Program-made: the position numbers and the translations under genes | Shown here: positions 26,526-37,579 of the stretch, piece by piece | Layout of the letters: every line of letters starts with the position of its first letter | How positions within the stretch are numbered: the stretch's first letter is position 1 | The notes under the pieces: model-generated | Seen by the model: only the letters and a program-made list of their open reading frames with translations | Told to the model about the DNA's origin: nothing | Databases searched by the model: none | NCBI GenBank assembly: GCA_016882265.1 | Contig: VGVB01000002.1 | Location: 1 to 64,000, forward strand | Source of the DNA: Gammaproteobacteria bacterium | GTDB lineage: Bacteria > Pseudomonadota > Gammaproteobacteria > Steroidobacterales > Steroidobacteraceae | Length of the DNA: 64,000 nt | Reading direction: 5' to 3'

Positions 26526-26537
26526 TCAGGTAGAGCC

Positions 26538-28379
26538 ATGACCCACATCGAACGCGACCCCGCAAAGCTGTTTGCCCGCCCGGCCGCGGAGCTGACGCGC
26601 CGCGCCGACGGCAGCATGCTCCTGCGTTCACCGGAACCGCTGCAGCCGTACAGTCGCTGCGTCGGTGACTGGCTCTCCGAATGGGCGGCCGCGGCGCCGG
26701 AGCGCCCATTCCTGCTCGAACGCGGCGCCGGCGGGCAGTGGCAGGGCGTCACCTATGCCGAGGCGCTGCGCGAAGTGCGCGCGCTGGGCGCCTGGCTGCT
26801 GCAGCAGGGGCTCTCGGTGGAACGGCCGCTCGCGATCCTGTCCGACAACAGCGTCGAGCACGGCCTGCTCGCGCTCGCGGCGATGCACGTCGGCGTCACG
26901 GTCATGCCGGTGTCGCCGGCCTACTCGCTGCTGTCGCGGGACTTCGGCAAGCTGAAGGTGATCTTCGAGCTGGCGCCGCCGGGCGCGATCTATGTCGCCG
27001 ACGCGGCACGCTTCGCGCCGGCCCTCGCTGCGGTCAGCGGCCTGCATCGCGGCACGATCATCGCCGGCAGCGCGGGTCCGGTCCCCGCCGGTGCGCGCGC
27101 CTTTGCCGAGCTGCGGGCGACGTCGCCCGGCGTCGAGGTGGACCGCGCCTTCGCCGCGGTCGGGCCGGACACGATCGCCAAGGTGCTGTTCACCTCCGGC
27201 TCCACCGGCGTACCCAAGGGCGTGATCAACACGCAGCGCATGCTGTGCTCGAACCAGCAGGCCAACCGCCAGGTCTGGCCGTTGCTGCTGGCGCAGCCGC
27301 CGGTGCTGGTCGACTGGCTGCCGTGGAATCACACTTTCGGCGGCAATTTCTGCTTCAACTCGGTGCTGCGCAACGGCGGCACGCTGTACATCGACGAGGG
27401 CCGGCCCGCGCCGGGCCTGTTCGAGAAATCGCTCGCCAACCTGCGCGAGGTCGCGCCGACGGCGTTCTTCAACGTGCCGCGCGCCTACGACATGCTGGTC
27501 ACCGCGCTGCGCGCCGATGCCGAGCTGCGGCGCAATTTCTTCAGCCGCCTGCAGATGATCTTCTACGCGGCGGCCGCACTGCCGCAGCATCTGTGGGATG
27601 CGCTGATCGAGCTGGCCCAGCAGACCGTCGGCGAGCATGTCGTGCTGATCTCGTCGTGGGGCGCCACGGAGACCGCGCCGCTGGTCACCTCCTGTCACTT
27701 CCAGGCCGACCAGGCCGGCGTGATTGGCAACGCTGCTCCCGGCTGTGAGCTGAAGCTGGTGCCGGTCAGCGGCAAGCTCGAGGTCCGGGTCCGCGGCCCG
27801 AACGTGACGCCTGGCTACTTCAGGCGCCCTGAGCTGACCGCCGAGGCTTTCGACGACGAGGGCTACTACCGGATCGGCGATGCCGTGCGCTTCGTCGACC
27901 CGAATCGTCCGGAGCGCGGCCTGCTGTTCGACGGGCGGGTCGCCGAGGATTTCAAGCTGAGCACCGGCACCTGGGTCAACGTCGGCGGGCTGCGCGTGAA
28001 GGGCCTCGCGGCGCTGGCGCCGGTCGCCCAGGACATCGTCGTGACCGGTCACGACCGGGACGAGATCGGCTTCCTCGTCTTTCCGAACCTGCCCGAATGC
28101 CGCAGGCTCGCCGGCCTCGCCGCCGATGCGGCGGTCGACCAGGTACTGTCACACCCCGCCGTTCGCGCCGCTGCCGCCAACGGCCTGCGTGCGCTCGCCC
28201 GCGAAGGCACCGGCAGCTCGACCTGCGCGGCGCGCGCACTGCTGATGGCGGAGCTGCCGTCCATCGATGCCGGCGAGATCACCGACAAGGGCTACATCAA
28301 TCAGGGCGCCGTGCTGGGACGCCGGGCCGACCTGGTGCAGCAGTTGTACGCCGGCGGCCCCAACGTAATCCTCCCATAA
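26538..28379 (+). CDS. Feruloyl-CoA synthase-like AMP-binding enzyme
   Basis: 613 aa; SRCVGDWLSEWAAAAPERPFLLERGAGGQWQGVTYAEAL; VLFTSGSTGVPKGVINTQRMLCSNQQ; LVDWLPWNHTFGGN. Confidence 0.88.
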   Translation: MTHIERDPAKLFARPAAELTRRADGSMLLRSPEPLQPYSRCVGDWLSEWAAAAPERPFLLERGAGGQWQGVTYAEALREVRALGAWLLQQGLSVERPLAILSDNSVEHGLLALAAMHVGVTVMPVSPAYSLLSRDFGKLKVIFELAPPGAIYVADAARFAPALAAVSGLHRGTIIAGSAGPVPAGARAFAELRATSPGVEVDRAFAAVGPDTIAKVLFTSGSTGVPKGVINTQRMLCSNQQANRQVWPLLLAQPPVLVDWLPWNHTFGGNFCFNSVLRNGGTLYIDEGRPAPGLFEKSLANLREVAPTAFFNVPRAYDMLVTALRADAELRRNFFSRLQMIFYAAAALPQHLWDALIELAQQTVGEHVVLISSWGATETAPLVTSCHFQADQAGVIGNAAPGCELKLVPVSGKLEVRVRGPNVTPGYFRRPELTAEAFDDEGYYRIGDAVRFVDPNRPERGLLFDGRVAEDFKLSTGTWVNVGGLRVKGLAALAPVAQDIVVTGHDRDEIGFLVFPNLPECRRLAGLAADAAVDQVLSHPAVRAAAANGLRALAREGTGSSTCAARALLMAELPSIDAGEITDKGYINQGAVLGRRADLVQQLYAGGPNVILP

Positions 28380-28382
28380 ACA

Positions 28383-28421
28383 GGGACGGTTCCCTTTTTC
28401 GTCGAAAAAGGGGACTGTCCC
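28383..28421. repeat. Inverted pair of GGGACNGTNCCCTTTTTCG units (REPIN-like or terminator)
   Basis: GGGACGGTTCCCTTTTTCG-T-CGAAAAAGGGGACTGTCCC; 19-nt arms with 2 mismatches. Confidence 0.85.
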
Positions 28422-28436
28422 CTTTAGAATGCCGGC

Positions 28437-29258
28437 GTGCGCTTCACGAAGATGCATGGGCTCGGCAACGACTTCATCGTGTTCGATGCCCCGGCCGGCG
28501 GCGCGCCCGATGCGGCGACGATCCGCCGGCTCGCCGACCGCCACACCGGCATCGGCTTCGACCAGGCGCTGATGCTCGAACCACCGCGGCGGCCGGGCAC
28601 CGCGGCCGCGTACCGGATATTCAACGCTGACGGCCACGAGGTCGAGCAGTGCGGCAACGGTGCGCGCTGTATTGCGCGCTTCGTCTGTGCCCGCACCGGC
28701 CGGGACTCCGGCGAAGTGCTGCTCGACAGCGCGGCCGGGCTGGTCCAGGCCCGCGTGCATCCGTCCGGGCTGGTCTCGGTCGGCATGGGCGTCCCGAACT
28801 TCGAACCGGCGGCGCTGCCGTTCGAGGCCAGCGGTGAGGCCTACGTGTATCCGCTCGCGGTTGGCAGCAGCGAGGTCGAGATCGGCGCGGTGTCGATCGG
28901 CAATCCGCACGCGGTGCTGCGAGTCCCGGACGTCACCGATGCACCGCTCGACCGGCTCGGGCCGGCCATCGAGCACCATCCGCGCTTTCCGCAGCGCAGC
29001 AACGTCGGGTTCATGGAAGTCGTGGCGCGCGATCACATCCGGCTGCGGGTGCATGAACGCGGCACCGGCGAAACCCGGGCCTGCGGCACCGGCGCCTGCG
29101 CCGCCGTCGCGGTCGGCCGGCGCCACGGCCTGCTCGACCCGCGCGTGCGCGTGGAGCTGCCCGGCGGCCAGCTCACCGTAGAATGGCCCGGCCCGGGAGC
29201 GACGATCTGGCTGACCGGTCCGGCCGAGACCGCCTTCGAAGGAGAAGTCACGATATGA
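28437..29258 (+). CDS. dapF: Diaminopimelate epimerase
   Basis: MRFTKMHGLGNDFIVFDA; EQCGNGARCIARF; TRACGTGACAAV. Confidence 0.96.
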   Translation: MRFTKMHGLGNDFIVFDAPAGGAPDAATIRRLADRHTGIGFDQALMLEPPRRPGTAAAYRIFNADGHEVEQCGNGARCIARFVCARTGRDSGEVLLDSAAGLVQARVHPSGLVSVGMGVPNFEPAALPFEASGEAYVYPLAVGSSEVEIGAVSIGNPHAVLRVPDVTDAPLDRLGPAIEHHPRFPQRSNVGFMEVVARDHIRLRVHERGTGETRACGTGACAAVAVGRRHGLLDPRVRVELPGGQLTVEWPGPGATIWLTGPAETAFEGEVTI

Positions 29259-29959
29259 GCACACGACCGCTGCGGGATCTCGAGGGCGCGACCACCGGCG
29301 AGGCCGAAATCGCCGCCTGGCTCGAGGCCAACCCGGACTTTTTCGACCGCCAGCCGCAACTGCTCGCGCGCCTGCGCCTGCCGGATCCGCGCGGCGGTAC
29401 GCAGACGGTATCGCTGGTCGAACGCCAGCTCGAACTGCTGCGCGAACAGAACCGCAAGCTCGAGCGCAAGCTGGCCGACTTCATCGCCGTCGCGCGCGCC
29501 AACGATGCGTTGCACGTCAAGGTGCTCGCGCTGGCGCGCCGGCTCGCTGCGGCCCGCAGCCGCGCAGCGGCGATTGCCGCGCTCGAGGCCAGCCTGCGCG
29601 AGGACTTCGGCATCGCCCAGTCGGTGCTGGTGCTGGCCGGAACAGGCGCGGCTGACGGCGACGCGCGCTTCCTCCGCCATGTCGGTCCGGACGCGCCGGA
29701 GCTGCGCTCGTTCGAGACGCTGTTCGCCGCCGGCCGGCCGCGCTGCGGCCAGTTGCGCGACTCGCAGCGCGACTTCCTGTTCGGGCCGGGTTCGGCCGCG
29801 GAGGTCGGTTCGGTGGCACTGGTGCCGCTCGGCCCGCCGGGCCAGCCCGGCCTGCTGGCCTGCGCCTCGCCGGACGCCGAACGGTTCAACCCGACGATGA
29901 GCACGGACTTCCTCGCCCGCATCGGTGAACTGATCACCGCCGCGCTGACCACCAACTGA
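29255..29959 (+). CDS. DUF484 family protein
   Basis: AEIAAWLEANPDFFDRQPQLLARLRLPDPRGGTQTVSLVERQLELLREQNRKLERKL; between dapF and xerC. Confidence 0.93.
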   Translation: MSTRPLRDLEGATTGEAEIAAWLEANPDFFDRQPQLLARLRLPDPRGGTQTVSLVERQLELLREQNRKLERKLADFIAVARANDALHVKVLALARRLAAARSRAAAIAALEASLREDFGIAQSVLVLAGTGAADGDARFLRHVGPDAPELRSFETLFAAGRPRCGQLRDSQRDFLFGPGSAAEVGSVALVPLGPPGQPGLLACASPDAERFNPTMSTDFLARIGELITAALTTN

Positions 29960-30861
29960 TGCAGCCCGACGCCGGCGCCTGGATCGATCGCTACCTGACG
30001 CACCTGCACAGCGAGCGCCGGTTGTCGCCGCACACCACCGGCAATTACGCGCGCGACCTGCGCGCACTGGTCGAGTTCTGCGACGCCAGCCGCATCAGCT
30101 GCTGGCGCGAACTCGACAGCGGCCACGTGCGCAGTTTCGCCGCGCACGCGCACCGCGACGGACTCGGCCCGCGCAGCGTGGCGCGCCGACTGTCGGCGCT
30201 GCGCGGTTTCTTCGGCTACCTGATGCGCGAACAGCAGATGGCCGCGAACCCGGCGGACGACATCCGCGCGCCGAAGGCCGCCCGCCGGCTGCCGAAAACG
30301 CTCGACGTCGACCAGGTCGCGGGCCTGCTCGAGCCGACGCCGGAGGATGCGCTCGAGCAGCGTGACCTGGCGATCATCGAGCTGCTGTATTCGTCGGGCC
30401 TGCGCCTGGCCGAGCTTGCCGGCCTCGACCTCACCGATCTCGATCCGGACGACCGCACCGTGCGCGTGCTCGGCAAGGGCGCCAAGACCCGCGTCGTGCC
30501 GGTCGGCCGCAAGGCGGTCGCCGCCGTGACGGCCTGGCTGCGGCTGCGCCCGCAGTACGCCGGGCCGGGCAGCGCGGCCTTGTTCGTCGGGCGCAATGGC
30601 CGGCGCCTCGGCCCGCGCGCGATCCAGCTCCGCCTGCGGCGCTGGTCGGCGCGGCACGGACCGGGCATTCCGCTGCATCCGCACCTGTTGCGTCACTCCT
30701 TCGCGACGCACCTGCTCGAATCGAGCCGCGACCTGCGCGGCGTGCAGGAACTGCTCGGCCATGCCGACATCAGCACGACCCAGGTGTACACGCATCTTGA
30801 TTTCCAGCACCTGGCCCGCATCTACGACCAGGCCCATCCGCGGGCCCGGCGCCGCAAGTAA
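29959..30861 (+). CDS. xerC: Tyrosine recombinase XerC
   Basis: GKGAKTRVVPVG...HPHLLRHSFATHLLESSRDLRGVQELLGHADISTTQVYTHLDFQHLARIYDQAHPRARRR. Confidence 0.96.
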   Translation: MQPDAGAWIDRYLTHLHSERRLSPHTTGNYARDLRALVEFCDASRISCWRELDSGHVRSFAAHAHRDGLGPRSVARRLSALRGFFGYLMREQQMAANPADDIRAPKAARRLPKTLDVDQVAGLLEPTPEDALEQRDLAIIELLYSSGLRLAELAGLDLTDLDPDDRTVRVLGKGAKTRVVPVGRKAVAAVTAWLRLRPQYAGPGSAALFVGRNGRRLGPRAIQLRLRRWSARHGPGIPLHPHLLRHSFATHLLESSRDLRGVQELLGHADISTTQVYTHLDFQHLARIYDQAHPRARRRK

Positions 30862-30870
30862 GCGATCCCC

Positions 30871-31422
30871 ATGACCCAACCGTACTTCGATCCGCATGGC
30901 ACGACGATCCTCTCGGTCCGCCGGCACGGCGTCGTCGCGATGGGCGGCGACGGTCAGGTCACGCACGGCAACACGATCATGAAGGGCAATGCGCGCAAGG
31001 TGCGCCGGCTGTACAACGGCCGCGTGCTGGCTGGCTTCGCCGGCGGCACCGCCGACGCGTTCACGCTGTTCGAGCGCTTCGAGGGCAAGCTCGAGAAGTA
31101 CGGCAACCTGACCCGCGCCGCGATCGAGCTGGCCAAGGACTGGCGCAGCGACCGCGCGCTGCGCCGGCTCGAGGCACTGCTGTGCGTCGCCGACGCGCAG
31201 GCCTCGTTCATCGTTTCCGGCAACGGCGACGTGATCGAGCCCGAAGCCGAGGTCATGGCGATCGGCTCCGGCGGCCCGTTCGCGCTGGCTGCCGCGCGCG
31301 CGCTGCTCGCACACACCGAGCTGCCGGCCCGGGCCATCGTCGAACAGGCGCTGGCGGTCGCCGCCGACATCTGCATCTACACCAACCGCCAGCTCGTGAT
31401 CGACGAGCTGCCGGCGGCCTGA
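30871..31422 (+). CDS. hslV: ATP-dependent protease subunit HslV
   Basis: [41 protein letters not shown]. Confidence 0.97.
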   Translation: MTQPYFDPHGTTILSVRRHGVVAMGGDGQVTHGNTIMKGNARKVRRLYNGRVLAGFAGGTADAFTLFERFEGKLEKYGNLTRAAIELAKDWRSDRALRRLEALLCVADAQASFIVSGNGDVIEPEAEVMAIGSGGPFALAAARALLAHTELPARAIVEQALAVAADICIYTNRQLVIDELPAA

Positions 31423-31444
31423 CGGCTGCCACCAGGTCCGCCGC

Positions 31445-32773
31445 ATGGACACGATGACGCCGCGCGAGATCGTCGAGGAACTGGACAAGCACATCGTCGG
31501 CCAGGGCGCGGCCAAGCGCGCGGTCGCGATCGCGCTGCGCAACCGCTGGCGCCGCATGCAGGTGGCCGAGCCGCTGCGCCAGGAGATCACGCCGAAGAAC
31601 ATCCTGATGATCGGCCCGACCGGCGTCGGCAAGACCGAGATCGCGCGCCGGCTGGCCCGGCTTGCGCGGGCGCCGTTCGTCAAGGTCGAGGCCACCAAGT
31701 TCACCGAAGTCGGCTATGTCGGCCGCGAGGTGGACTCGATCATCAAGGAGCTGGTCGACGTCGCCGTCAAACTGACCCGCGAGGAGGAACTGGCGCGCGT
31801 GCGCCCGCGCGCGCAGGACGCCGCGGAGGAGCGGGTGCTCGACGTGCTGCTGCCGCGCCCGCGCGGGCCGGGCCCGCCCGACGAGCCACCGCGCGACGCC
31901 GACACCCGGCAGAAATTCCGCAAGCTGCTGCGCGAGGGCCGCCTCGACGAGCGCGAGGTCGAGATCGAGGTGCGGGCGCTGCCGCCGAGCCTCGAGATCA
32001 TGGGCCCGCCCGGCATGGAGGACATGACCCAGCAGCTTCAGCAGATGCTGCAGGGTCTCGGCGGCGGGCGCACGCGCACGCGCAAGCTGTCGGTGCGCGA
32101 GGCGCTGCGCGCCCTCGCCGACGACGAGGCCGCCAAGCTGGTCAACGACGAGGAACTCCGCGCGCAGGCGCTCACCAGCGCCGAACAGAACGGCATCGTG
32201 TTCATCGACGAAATCGACAAGATCTGCCGGCGCGGTGAGGTCACCGGCGCCGACGTCTCCCGCGAGGGCGTGCAGCGCGACCTGCTGCCGCTGGTCGAGG
32301 GCTGCACGGTCAGCACCAAGTATGGCATGGTCCGCACCGACCACGTGCTGTTCATCGCCTCGGGCGCCTTTCACGCCTCCAAGCCGTCCGACCTGATCCC
32401 CGAGCTGCAGGGCCGGCTGCCGATCCGGGTCGAGCTGGATGCGCTCGGGGTCGCGGACTTCGAACGCATCCTCGCCGAACCGGACGCGTCATTGTGCGCC
32501 CAGTACACGGCCCTGCTCGCGACCGAGTTGGTGACCGTGCACTTCGCCGCCGACGGCGTGCGCCGGATCGCGGAGCTCGCGTGGTCGGTCAACGAGCGCA
32601 CCGAGAACATCGGCGCGCGCCGCCTGCACACGGTCATGGAGCGGCTGCTGGAACAGGTGTCGTTCGAGGCCGCCGACCGCGGCGGCCTCGTGGTCGAGGT
32701 CGACGCCGCCTTCGTCGACCGCCACCTGGCCGGCCTGGCCCGGGACGAAGACCTGTCACGGTATATTTTGTAG
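31445..32773 (+). CDS. hslU: ATP-dependent protease ATPase subunit HslU
   Basis: [62 protein letters not shown] terminus. Confidence 0.97.
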   Translation: MDTMTPREIVEELDKHIVGQGAAKRAVAIALRNRWRRMQVAEPLRQEITPKNILMIGPTGVGKTEIARRLARLARAPFVKVEATKFTEVGYVGREVDSIIKELVDVAVKLTREEELARVRPRAQDAAEERVLDVLLPRPRGPGPPDEPPRDADTRQKFRKLLREGRLDEREVEIEVRALPPSLEIMGPPGMEDMTQQLQQMLQGLGGGRTRTRKLSVREALRALADDEAAKLVNDEELRAQALTSAEQNGIVFIDEIDKICRRGEVTGADVSREGVQRDLLPLVEGCTVSTKYGMVRTDHVLFIASGAFHASKPSDLIPELQGRLPIRVELDALGVADFERILAEPDASLCAQYTALLATELVTVHFAADGVRRIAELAWSVNERTENIGARRLHTVMERLLEQVSFEAADRGGLVVEVDAAFVDRHLAGLARDEDLSRYIL

Positions 32774-32787
32774 GTGCCGGTGTTCAC
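32773..32787. repeat. Left inverted repeat of the RAYT element
   Basis: GGTGCCGGTGTTCAC, exact reverse complement of 33772-33786; overlaps the hslU stop. Confidence 0.88.
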
Positions 32788-32884
32788 ATATTGATCTGTT
32801 TCGGCCGGAAATCCGGCTGTCCCGGCCACGCAGGTTCCGCTAGCTTCCATCGGGTGCTCAACCACAGAGAGTCCCGAGAGAAGT

Positions 32885-33775
32885 ATGCCCCGCAAGCCTC
32901 GCCTGCATGTTCCGGGTGGCCTGTATCACGTGATCCTGCGCGGCAACTCCCGTCAGGACATCTTCTTCGACACGGATGATCGCCGGCGCTGGGAGGCGCT
33001 GATCGGGCAAGGTATCGACCGGTACGGGCACAGAATTCACGCCTACTGCTGGATGACGAACCACGTTCATCTGGCGGTCCAGTGTCATGCGGACCCGCTG
33101 TCGCGTTTCATGAGTTTCGTCGCCAGCGGCTACGCGCGCCGGACCAACAAGAAGCTGCACCGATCCGGTCATCTGTTCGAGCGGCGTTATCGCGCGATCC
33201 TGGTCCAGCAGGACAGCTACCTGCAGGAACTGGTTCGCTACATTCATCGAAATCCGTTGCGTGCCGGAATCGTGCCGAGGCCCGAGGACTACCGGTGGAG
33301 CAGTCATCGAGCCTATGTGACCGGTCGGGCTCCGGCCTGGCTCACAACCGCGTGGGTGTTGGCGACATTCGGCAGGGAACCGGCCGAGGCGCGCCGGAGC
33401 TATACTGATTTTGTGGGAAGTGACGGCGATAGCCTGATCTGCAGCGCGCTTTGCAACGGCGCCGAGGCCGATCAGCGCGCGCTCGGTGATGACGATTTTC
33501 TGGCGGGCCTCGAGCCGCACTGGGTGCCACCGGGACAACGACCAAGCCTCGATCACCTGGTCAGCGAGGTCTGCGCAGGCCGCGGTGTATCCGAGGCCGA
33601 TCTCCGCTCCCGGTCGCGCCAGCGCCGCTATGCCCGCATTCGAGCGGAAATCGGCCTGGCCGCCGTGGATGGCGGCATTGCGACCGGCGCGGAGCTTGCG
33701 CGTCGCTTCAATCGCAGCCAGTCGGCGTTGTCGCGAGCGATTGGCCGTATGCGCGCGCAACAAGTCAACAAGTGA
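32885..33775 (+). CDS. REP-associated tyrosine transposase (Y1_Tnp/RAYT-like)
   Basis: MPRKPRLHVPGGLYHVILRGNSRQDIFFDTDDRRRW...HAYCWMTNHVHLAVQ...GHLFERRYRAILVQQDSYLQELVRYIHRNPLRAGIVPRPEDYRWSSHRAY; HUH-like H-V-H and downstream Tyr residues. Confidence 0.9.
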   Translation: MPRKPRLHVPGGLYHVILRGNSRQDIFFDTDDRRRWEALIGQGIDRYGHRIHAYCWMTNHVHLAVQCHADPLSRFMSFVASGYARRTNKKLHRSGHLFERRYRAILVQQDSYLQELVRYIHRNPLRAGIVPRPEDYRWSSHRAYVTGRAPAWLTTAWVLATFGREPAEARRSYTDFVGSDGDSLICSALCNGAEADQRALGDDDFLAGLEPHWVPPGQRPSLDHLVSEVCAGRGVSEADLRSRSRQRRYARIRAEIGLAAVDGGIATGAELARRFNRSQSALSRAIGRMRAQQVNK

Positions 33776-33786
33776 ACACCGGCACC
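33772..33786. repeat. Right inverted repeat of the RAYT element
   Basis: GTGAACACCGGCACC. Confidence 0.88.
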
Positions 33787-34128
33787 ATAATTATCCACCG
33801 CAAGTCCCGCGTGCTGGAGGTGGCCTGGGCCGACGGCACCCGCTATCGGCTGCCGTTCGAGTACCTGCGGGTCCATTCGCCCTCTGCCGAGGTGCGGGGC
33901 CACGGCGGCGGCGAGGGCAAACTCGAGCTGGCCAAGGAGGCGGTGATGATCACCCAGGTCGAGCCGGTCGGCCTGTACGCGGTCCGGCTGGTCTTCGACG
34001 ACGGGCACGATTCGGGTCTGTATAGCTGGGCGCTGCTGCGCGAGCTCGGCGCCCACTACGAACAGAAGTGGGCCCGCTACTTGGAGCGCTGCGAACGGCT
34101 CGGCTACCAGCGCCGCCCGGTCGGCTAA
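33772..34128 (+). CDS. DUF971 domain protein (gamma-butyrobetaine hydroxylase-like N-terminal domain)
   Basis: [88 protein letters not shown]. Confidence 0.92.
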   Translation: MNTGTIIIHRKSRVLEVAWADGTRYRLPFEYLRVHSPSAEVRGHGGGEGKLELAKEAVMITQVEPVGLYAVRLVFDDGHDSGLYSWALLRELGAHYEQKWARYLERCERLGYQRRPVG

Positions 34129-34175
34129 GCGCCGCCGGGTTACAATCGCCGCCGGGCCCGTCACCGGCATCCGCG

Positions 34176-34946
34176 ATGAACAGCCAGACCCCCGGCAGCC
34201 CGCCGGGCGCAACCGTCGATTTCGGCTACCAGCAGGTCTCCCCGGCCGAGAAGACCGCGCGCGTGCGTGGTGTCTTCGACTCGGTCGCGGGCCGCTACGA
34301 CCTGATGAACGACCTGATGTCCGGCGGCCTGCACCGGCTGTGGAAGCGTTTCGCGCTGACGCAGACCGGCCTGCGACCCGGCCAGCGCGCGCTCGACGTA
34401 GCCGCCGGCACCGGTGACCTGAGCGCACTGCTCGCCCGCCAGGTCGGCCCGGCCGGACTGGTGGTCGTGTCCGACATCAACCGCGAGATGCTCGCGCGCG
34501 GGCGCGACCGCCTGATCGATCGCGGCTTCACCGGCAACGTCACCTTCGTGCAGGCTAATGCCGAGTGCCTGCCGTTCGCGGACGCCAGCTTCGACTGCGT
34601 GACGATCGGCTTCGGCCTGCGTAACGTCACCGACAAGGACGCGGCACTGCGCTCGATGCGCCGCGTGCTGCGCCCCGGCGGCCGGCTGCTGGTGCTGGAG
34701 TTCTCGCGACCGCAGGCCCCCGGCCTCGAACCGCTGTATGACGTGTACTCATTCCGGCTGCTGCCGCGGCTCGGCGCGCTGGTGGCCGGCGATGCGCCGA
34801 GCTACCGCTATCTCGCCGAGTCGATCCGCCGCCACCCCGATCAGCCGGCGCTCGCGGCGATGATGCAGGCGGCCGGCTTCGAGGACTGCCGCTGGCACAA
34901 CCTCGCCGGCGGCATCGTCGCGCTGCACCGCGGCTTCGCTTACTGA
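34176..34946 (+). CDS. ubiE: Ubiquinone/menaquinone biosynthesis methyltransferase
   Basis: [54 protein letters not shown]. Confidence 0.96.
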   Translation: MNSQTPGSPPGATVDFGYQQVSPAEKTARVRGVFDSVAGRYDLMNDLMSGGLHRLWKRFALTQTGLRPGQRALDVAAGTGDLSALLARQVGPAGLVVVSDINREMLARGRDRLIDRGFTGNVTFVQANAECLPFADASFDCVTIGFGLRNVTDKDAALRSMRRVLRPGGRLLVLEFSRPQAPGLEPLYDVYSFRLLPRLGALVAGDAPSYRYLAESIRRHPDQPALAAMMQAAGFEDCRWHNLAGGIVALHRGFAY

Positions 34947-34953
34947 GGCGGCG

Positions 34954-35568
34954 ATGACGCCGGACCCGCTGCTCAAGCCGATCGAGGAACTGCTGAACCG
35001 CGGCATCGCCGGCTCGACCCGCGCGCAGGAACTGCTGGCCGGCCTCGCTGGTCATTCGCTCGAGCTGCGCGTCCGCGGCACGCCGCTCGGCCTGCGCTTC
35101 GAGGCCGGCCCCGAGCGTCTCGCGCTCGGCCGGCCCGGTGGCGATATCCCGGCGGATGCAGTGCTGGAAGGGACGCCGTTCGCGCTGGCCCGGCTCGCGC
35201 GCCCGGATGCGGCGCGCCCGGCCGGCGCCGGACAGTTGCAGATCAGCGGTGATGCCGAAGTGGCGCAGGACTTCCGCCAGTTGTTCGCGGCGGCCCCGCC
35301 CGACTTCGAGGAGGAGCTGGCGCGGCTCACCGGTGACGTCGCCGCGCATCACCTCGCGAACTTCGCGCGCGACACGCTCGCGTTCGGCCGTCGCGCCGCC
35401 GGCATCCTCGCGCGCAATGCCGCCGAATACCTGACCGAGGAAAGCCGCGATCTGCCGACCCGCGCCGAGGCGGAGGAGTTCCTCGCCGCGGTGGACGAGC
35501 TGCGCGAGGCCGTGGACCGGATCGAGGCGCGCCTGGTCCGGCTGGAACGCAGCGGAGCCCGGCCGTGA
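34954..35568 (+). CDS. ubiJ: UbiJ (SCP2 domain ubiquinone biosynthesis accessory factor)
   Basis: Between ubiE and ubiB; SCP2-like N-terminus, [72 protein letters not shown]. Confidence 0.9.
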   Translation: MTPDPLLKPIEELLNRGIAGSTRAQELLAGLAGHSLELRVRGTPLGLRFEAGPERLALGRPGGDIPADAVLEGTPFALARLARPDAARPAGAGQLQISGDAEVAQDFRQLFAAAPPDFEEELARLTGDVAAHHLANFARDTLAFGRRAAGILARNAAEYLTEESRDLPTRAEAEEFLAAVDELREAVDRIEARLVRLERSGARP

Positions 35569-37229
35569 TCCCGGCGCGCGTCGCGCTGCGGCTGCTGGCG
35601 ATCCATCGCGTGCTGGTCCGCTACGGCCTCGGCGAGTTCGTGCGCGCGACCCACCTGTACCGGCCGCTGCGCTTCGTGTTCTGGCTGTCGCCGTGGACCT
35701 GGTTCACGCGCCGGCCGGGCTCGCGCGCCGAGCGGCTGCGCCTCGCGCTCGAGGAACTGGGGCCGATCTTCGTCAAGTTCGGCCAGGTGCTGTCCACGCG
35801 CCGCGACCTGCTGCCGCCGGACATCGCCGACGAGCTGGCGAAGCTGCAGGACCGCGTGCCGCCATTCCCCGGCGCCGTGGCGCGCGCCCGGATCGAGGCG
35901 GCGCTCGGCCAGCCGGTCGCCACGCTGTTCGGCAGTTTCGACGAGGAACCGCTCGCCGCCGCGTCGATCGCGCAGGTGCACGCGGCCACGCTGCCGGACG
36001 GGCGCGAGGTCGTGGTCAAGGTGCTGCGCCCCGGCATGCGCGCAGTCATCGGTCGCGACCTCGAGGTGCTGCACGCGCTGGCGCGGCTTGCACAGCGCTG
36101 GTGGCCGGAGGCGCGGCGCCTGCGGCCGACCGAGGTGGTAGCCGAGTACGAAAAGACCATCCTCGACGAGCTCGACCTGATGCGCGAGGCCGGCAACGCC
36201 GCGCAGCTCGGGCGCAATTTCGCCGGCTCGACGATGCTGCACGTCCCGGAGGTGTACTGGGATCTGTGCCGCCGCGAGGTCATGGTCATGGAGCGCATCC
36301 GCGGCGTGCCGATCTCCGCGCTTGCGCGTCTGCGCGAACTTGGCACCGACATCCGCGTGCTGGCCGAGAACGGCGTGACCATCTTTTTCACCCAGGTGTT
36401 CCGCCACAACTTCTTCCACGCCGACATGCACCCGGGCAACATTTTCGTTGACGCCAGCGACCCGGCGCAGCCGCGCTACGCGGCGGTGGACTTCGGCATC
36501 GTCGGTACGCTCGATCCGCGCGACCAGCTCTACCTGGCCGGCAATTTCCTCGCCTTCTTCGAGCGCGACTACCGCAAGGTCGCGCTGCTGCACGTCGAAA
36601 GCGGCTGGGTCCCGGCCGGCACGCGCGTCGATGAGCTGGAGAGCGCGGTGCGTACCGTCTGCGAGCCGGTGTTCAACAAACCGCTCAGCGAGATCTCGTT
36701 CGGCCTGGTGCTGCTGCGCCTGTTCGAGGTCTCGCGCCGGTTCCGCGTGCAGATCCAGCCGCAGCTCTTCCTGCTGCAGAAGACGCTGCTCAATATCGAG
36801 GGCCTTGGCCGCCAGCTCTACCCGCAGCTCGACCTGTGGCAGACCGCGCTGCCGATCCTGCGCGAATGGATGCACGAGCGCGCCGGCCCCGAAGCGCTGG
36901 CGCGCGACCTGCGCGCGCACTGGCCCGACCTGGTCGAGGCCGCGCGGCTGCTGCCGGCGATTGCGCGGCGGGCCGCGCGCCAGGCCTATGACGGCGAGCT
37001 CACACTGCGCACCGAGTCGGCCGGCCTCGAGGACTTGCGCCGCGAATTGCGCGCGGTGCGGCGGCGCAGCGATGCCGTGCTGGCGGCCGCCGCGGTCTTC
37101 GTCGGCGGCGTTGTCTGGCTCGCGCTCGCGACGCAGCCGGCCTGGATCGGCTGGCTGCTCACCGGCGGCGGCCTGGCGCTGCTGCTCGGCCGGCTGCGGC
37201 CGGGCACTGGTGGCGACATCGACACGTGA
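35565..37229 (+). CDS. ubiB: Ubiquinone biosynthesis protein kinase-like UbiB
   Basis: [57 protein letters not shown]. Confidence 0.96.
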   Translation: MIPARVALRLLAIHRVLVRYGLGEFVRATHLYRPLRFVFWLSPWTWFTRRPGSRAERLRLALEELGPIFVKFGQVLSTRRDLLPPDIADELAKLQDRVPPFPGAVARARIEAALGQPVATLFGSFDEEPLAAASIAQVHAATLPDGREVVVKVLRPGMRAVIGRDLEVLHALARLAQRWWPEARRLRPTEVVAEYEKTILDELDLMREAGNAAQLGRNFAGSTMLHVPEVYWDLCRREVMVMERIRGVPISALARLRELGTDIRVLAENGVTIFFTQVFRHNFFHADMHPGNIFVDASDPAQPRYAAVDFGIVGTLDPRDQLYLAGNFLAFFERDYRKVALLHVESGWVPAGTRVDELESAVRTVCEPVFNKPLSEISFGLVLLRLFEVSRRFRVQIQPQLFLLQKTLLNIEGLGRQLYPQLDLWQTALPILREWMHERAGPEALARDLRAHWPDLVEAARLLPAIARRAARQAYDGELTLRTESAGLEDLRRELRAVRRRSDAVLAAAAVFVGGVVWLALATQPAWIGWLLTGGGLALLLGRLRPGTGGDIDT

Positions 37230-37288
37230 GCCGGCGGGTAGCCAGGCCCCCTGTTGAGCAAGGATCTTCTCCTTGCTAAAGTAAGGAC

Positions 37289-37579
37289 ATGGCCAAGGTC
37301 ACCAGCAAGATGCAGATCACGATTCCGAAGCGGCTGGCCGAGCAGGTCGGCATCGCGGCCGGCGACGAGATCCGGTTTGTCGCGGCCGGCGACGGCATCC
37401 GCATGGTCCCGGCCGGGAAGTGTGTGGCTCAGGCACTCAGCACGGCGGAGCGCCTGCGGCTGTTCCGAGCGGCCACCGCCCGCCAGCGTGCCCGCGAGAA
37501 GAAGCTCAAGGTATCCCCCTCGCCAGGCGATCGCGGCTGGACCCGGGAGGAGCTCTACGCCCGTGGCAAGCCTCGTTGA
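37289..37579 (+). CDS. AbrB/MazE/SpoVT-type antitoxin (VapB-like)
   Basis: MAKVTSKMQITIPKRLAEQVGIAAGDEIRFVAAGDGIRMVP; overlaps a PIN gene. Confidence 0.85.
   Translation: MAKVTSKMQITIPKRLAEQVGIAAGDEIRFVAAGDGIRMVPAGKCVAQALSTAERLRLFRAATARQRAREKKLKVSPSPGDRGWTREELYARGKPR

Larger units (their letters stand above)
32773..33786 (+). mobile_element. RAYT-type (Y1 transposase) unit inserted between hslU and the DUF971 gene
   Basis: Transposase gene bounded by a perfect 15-bp inverted repeat. Confidence 0.75.

Noticed and set aside
29248-31704. 818-aa minus-strand ORF
   Set aside because: Antisense to DUF484, xerC, hslV and hslU.
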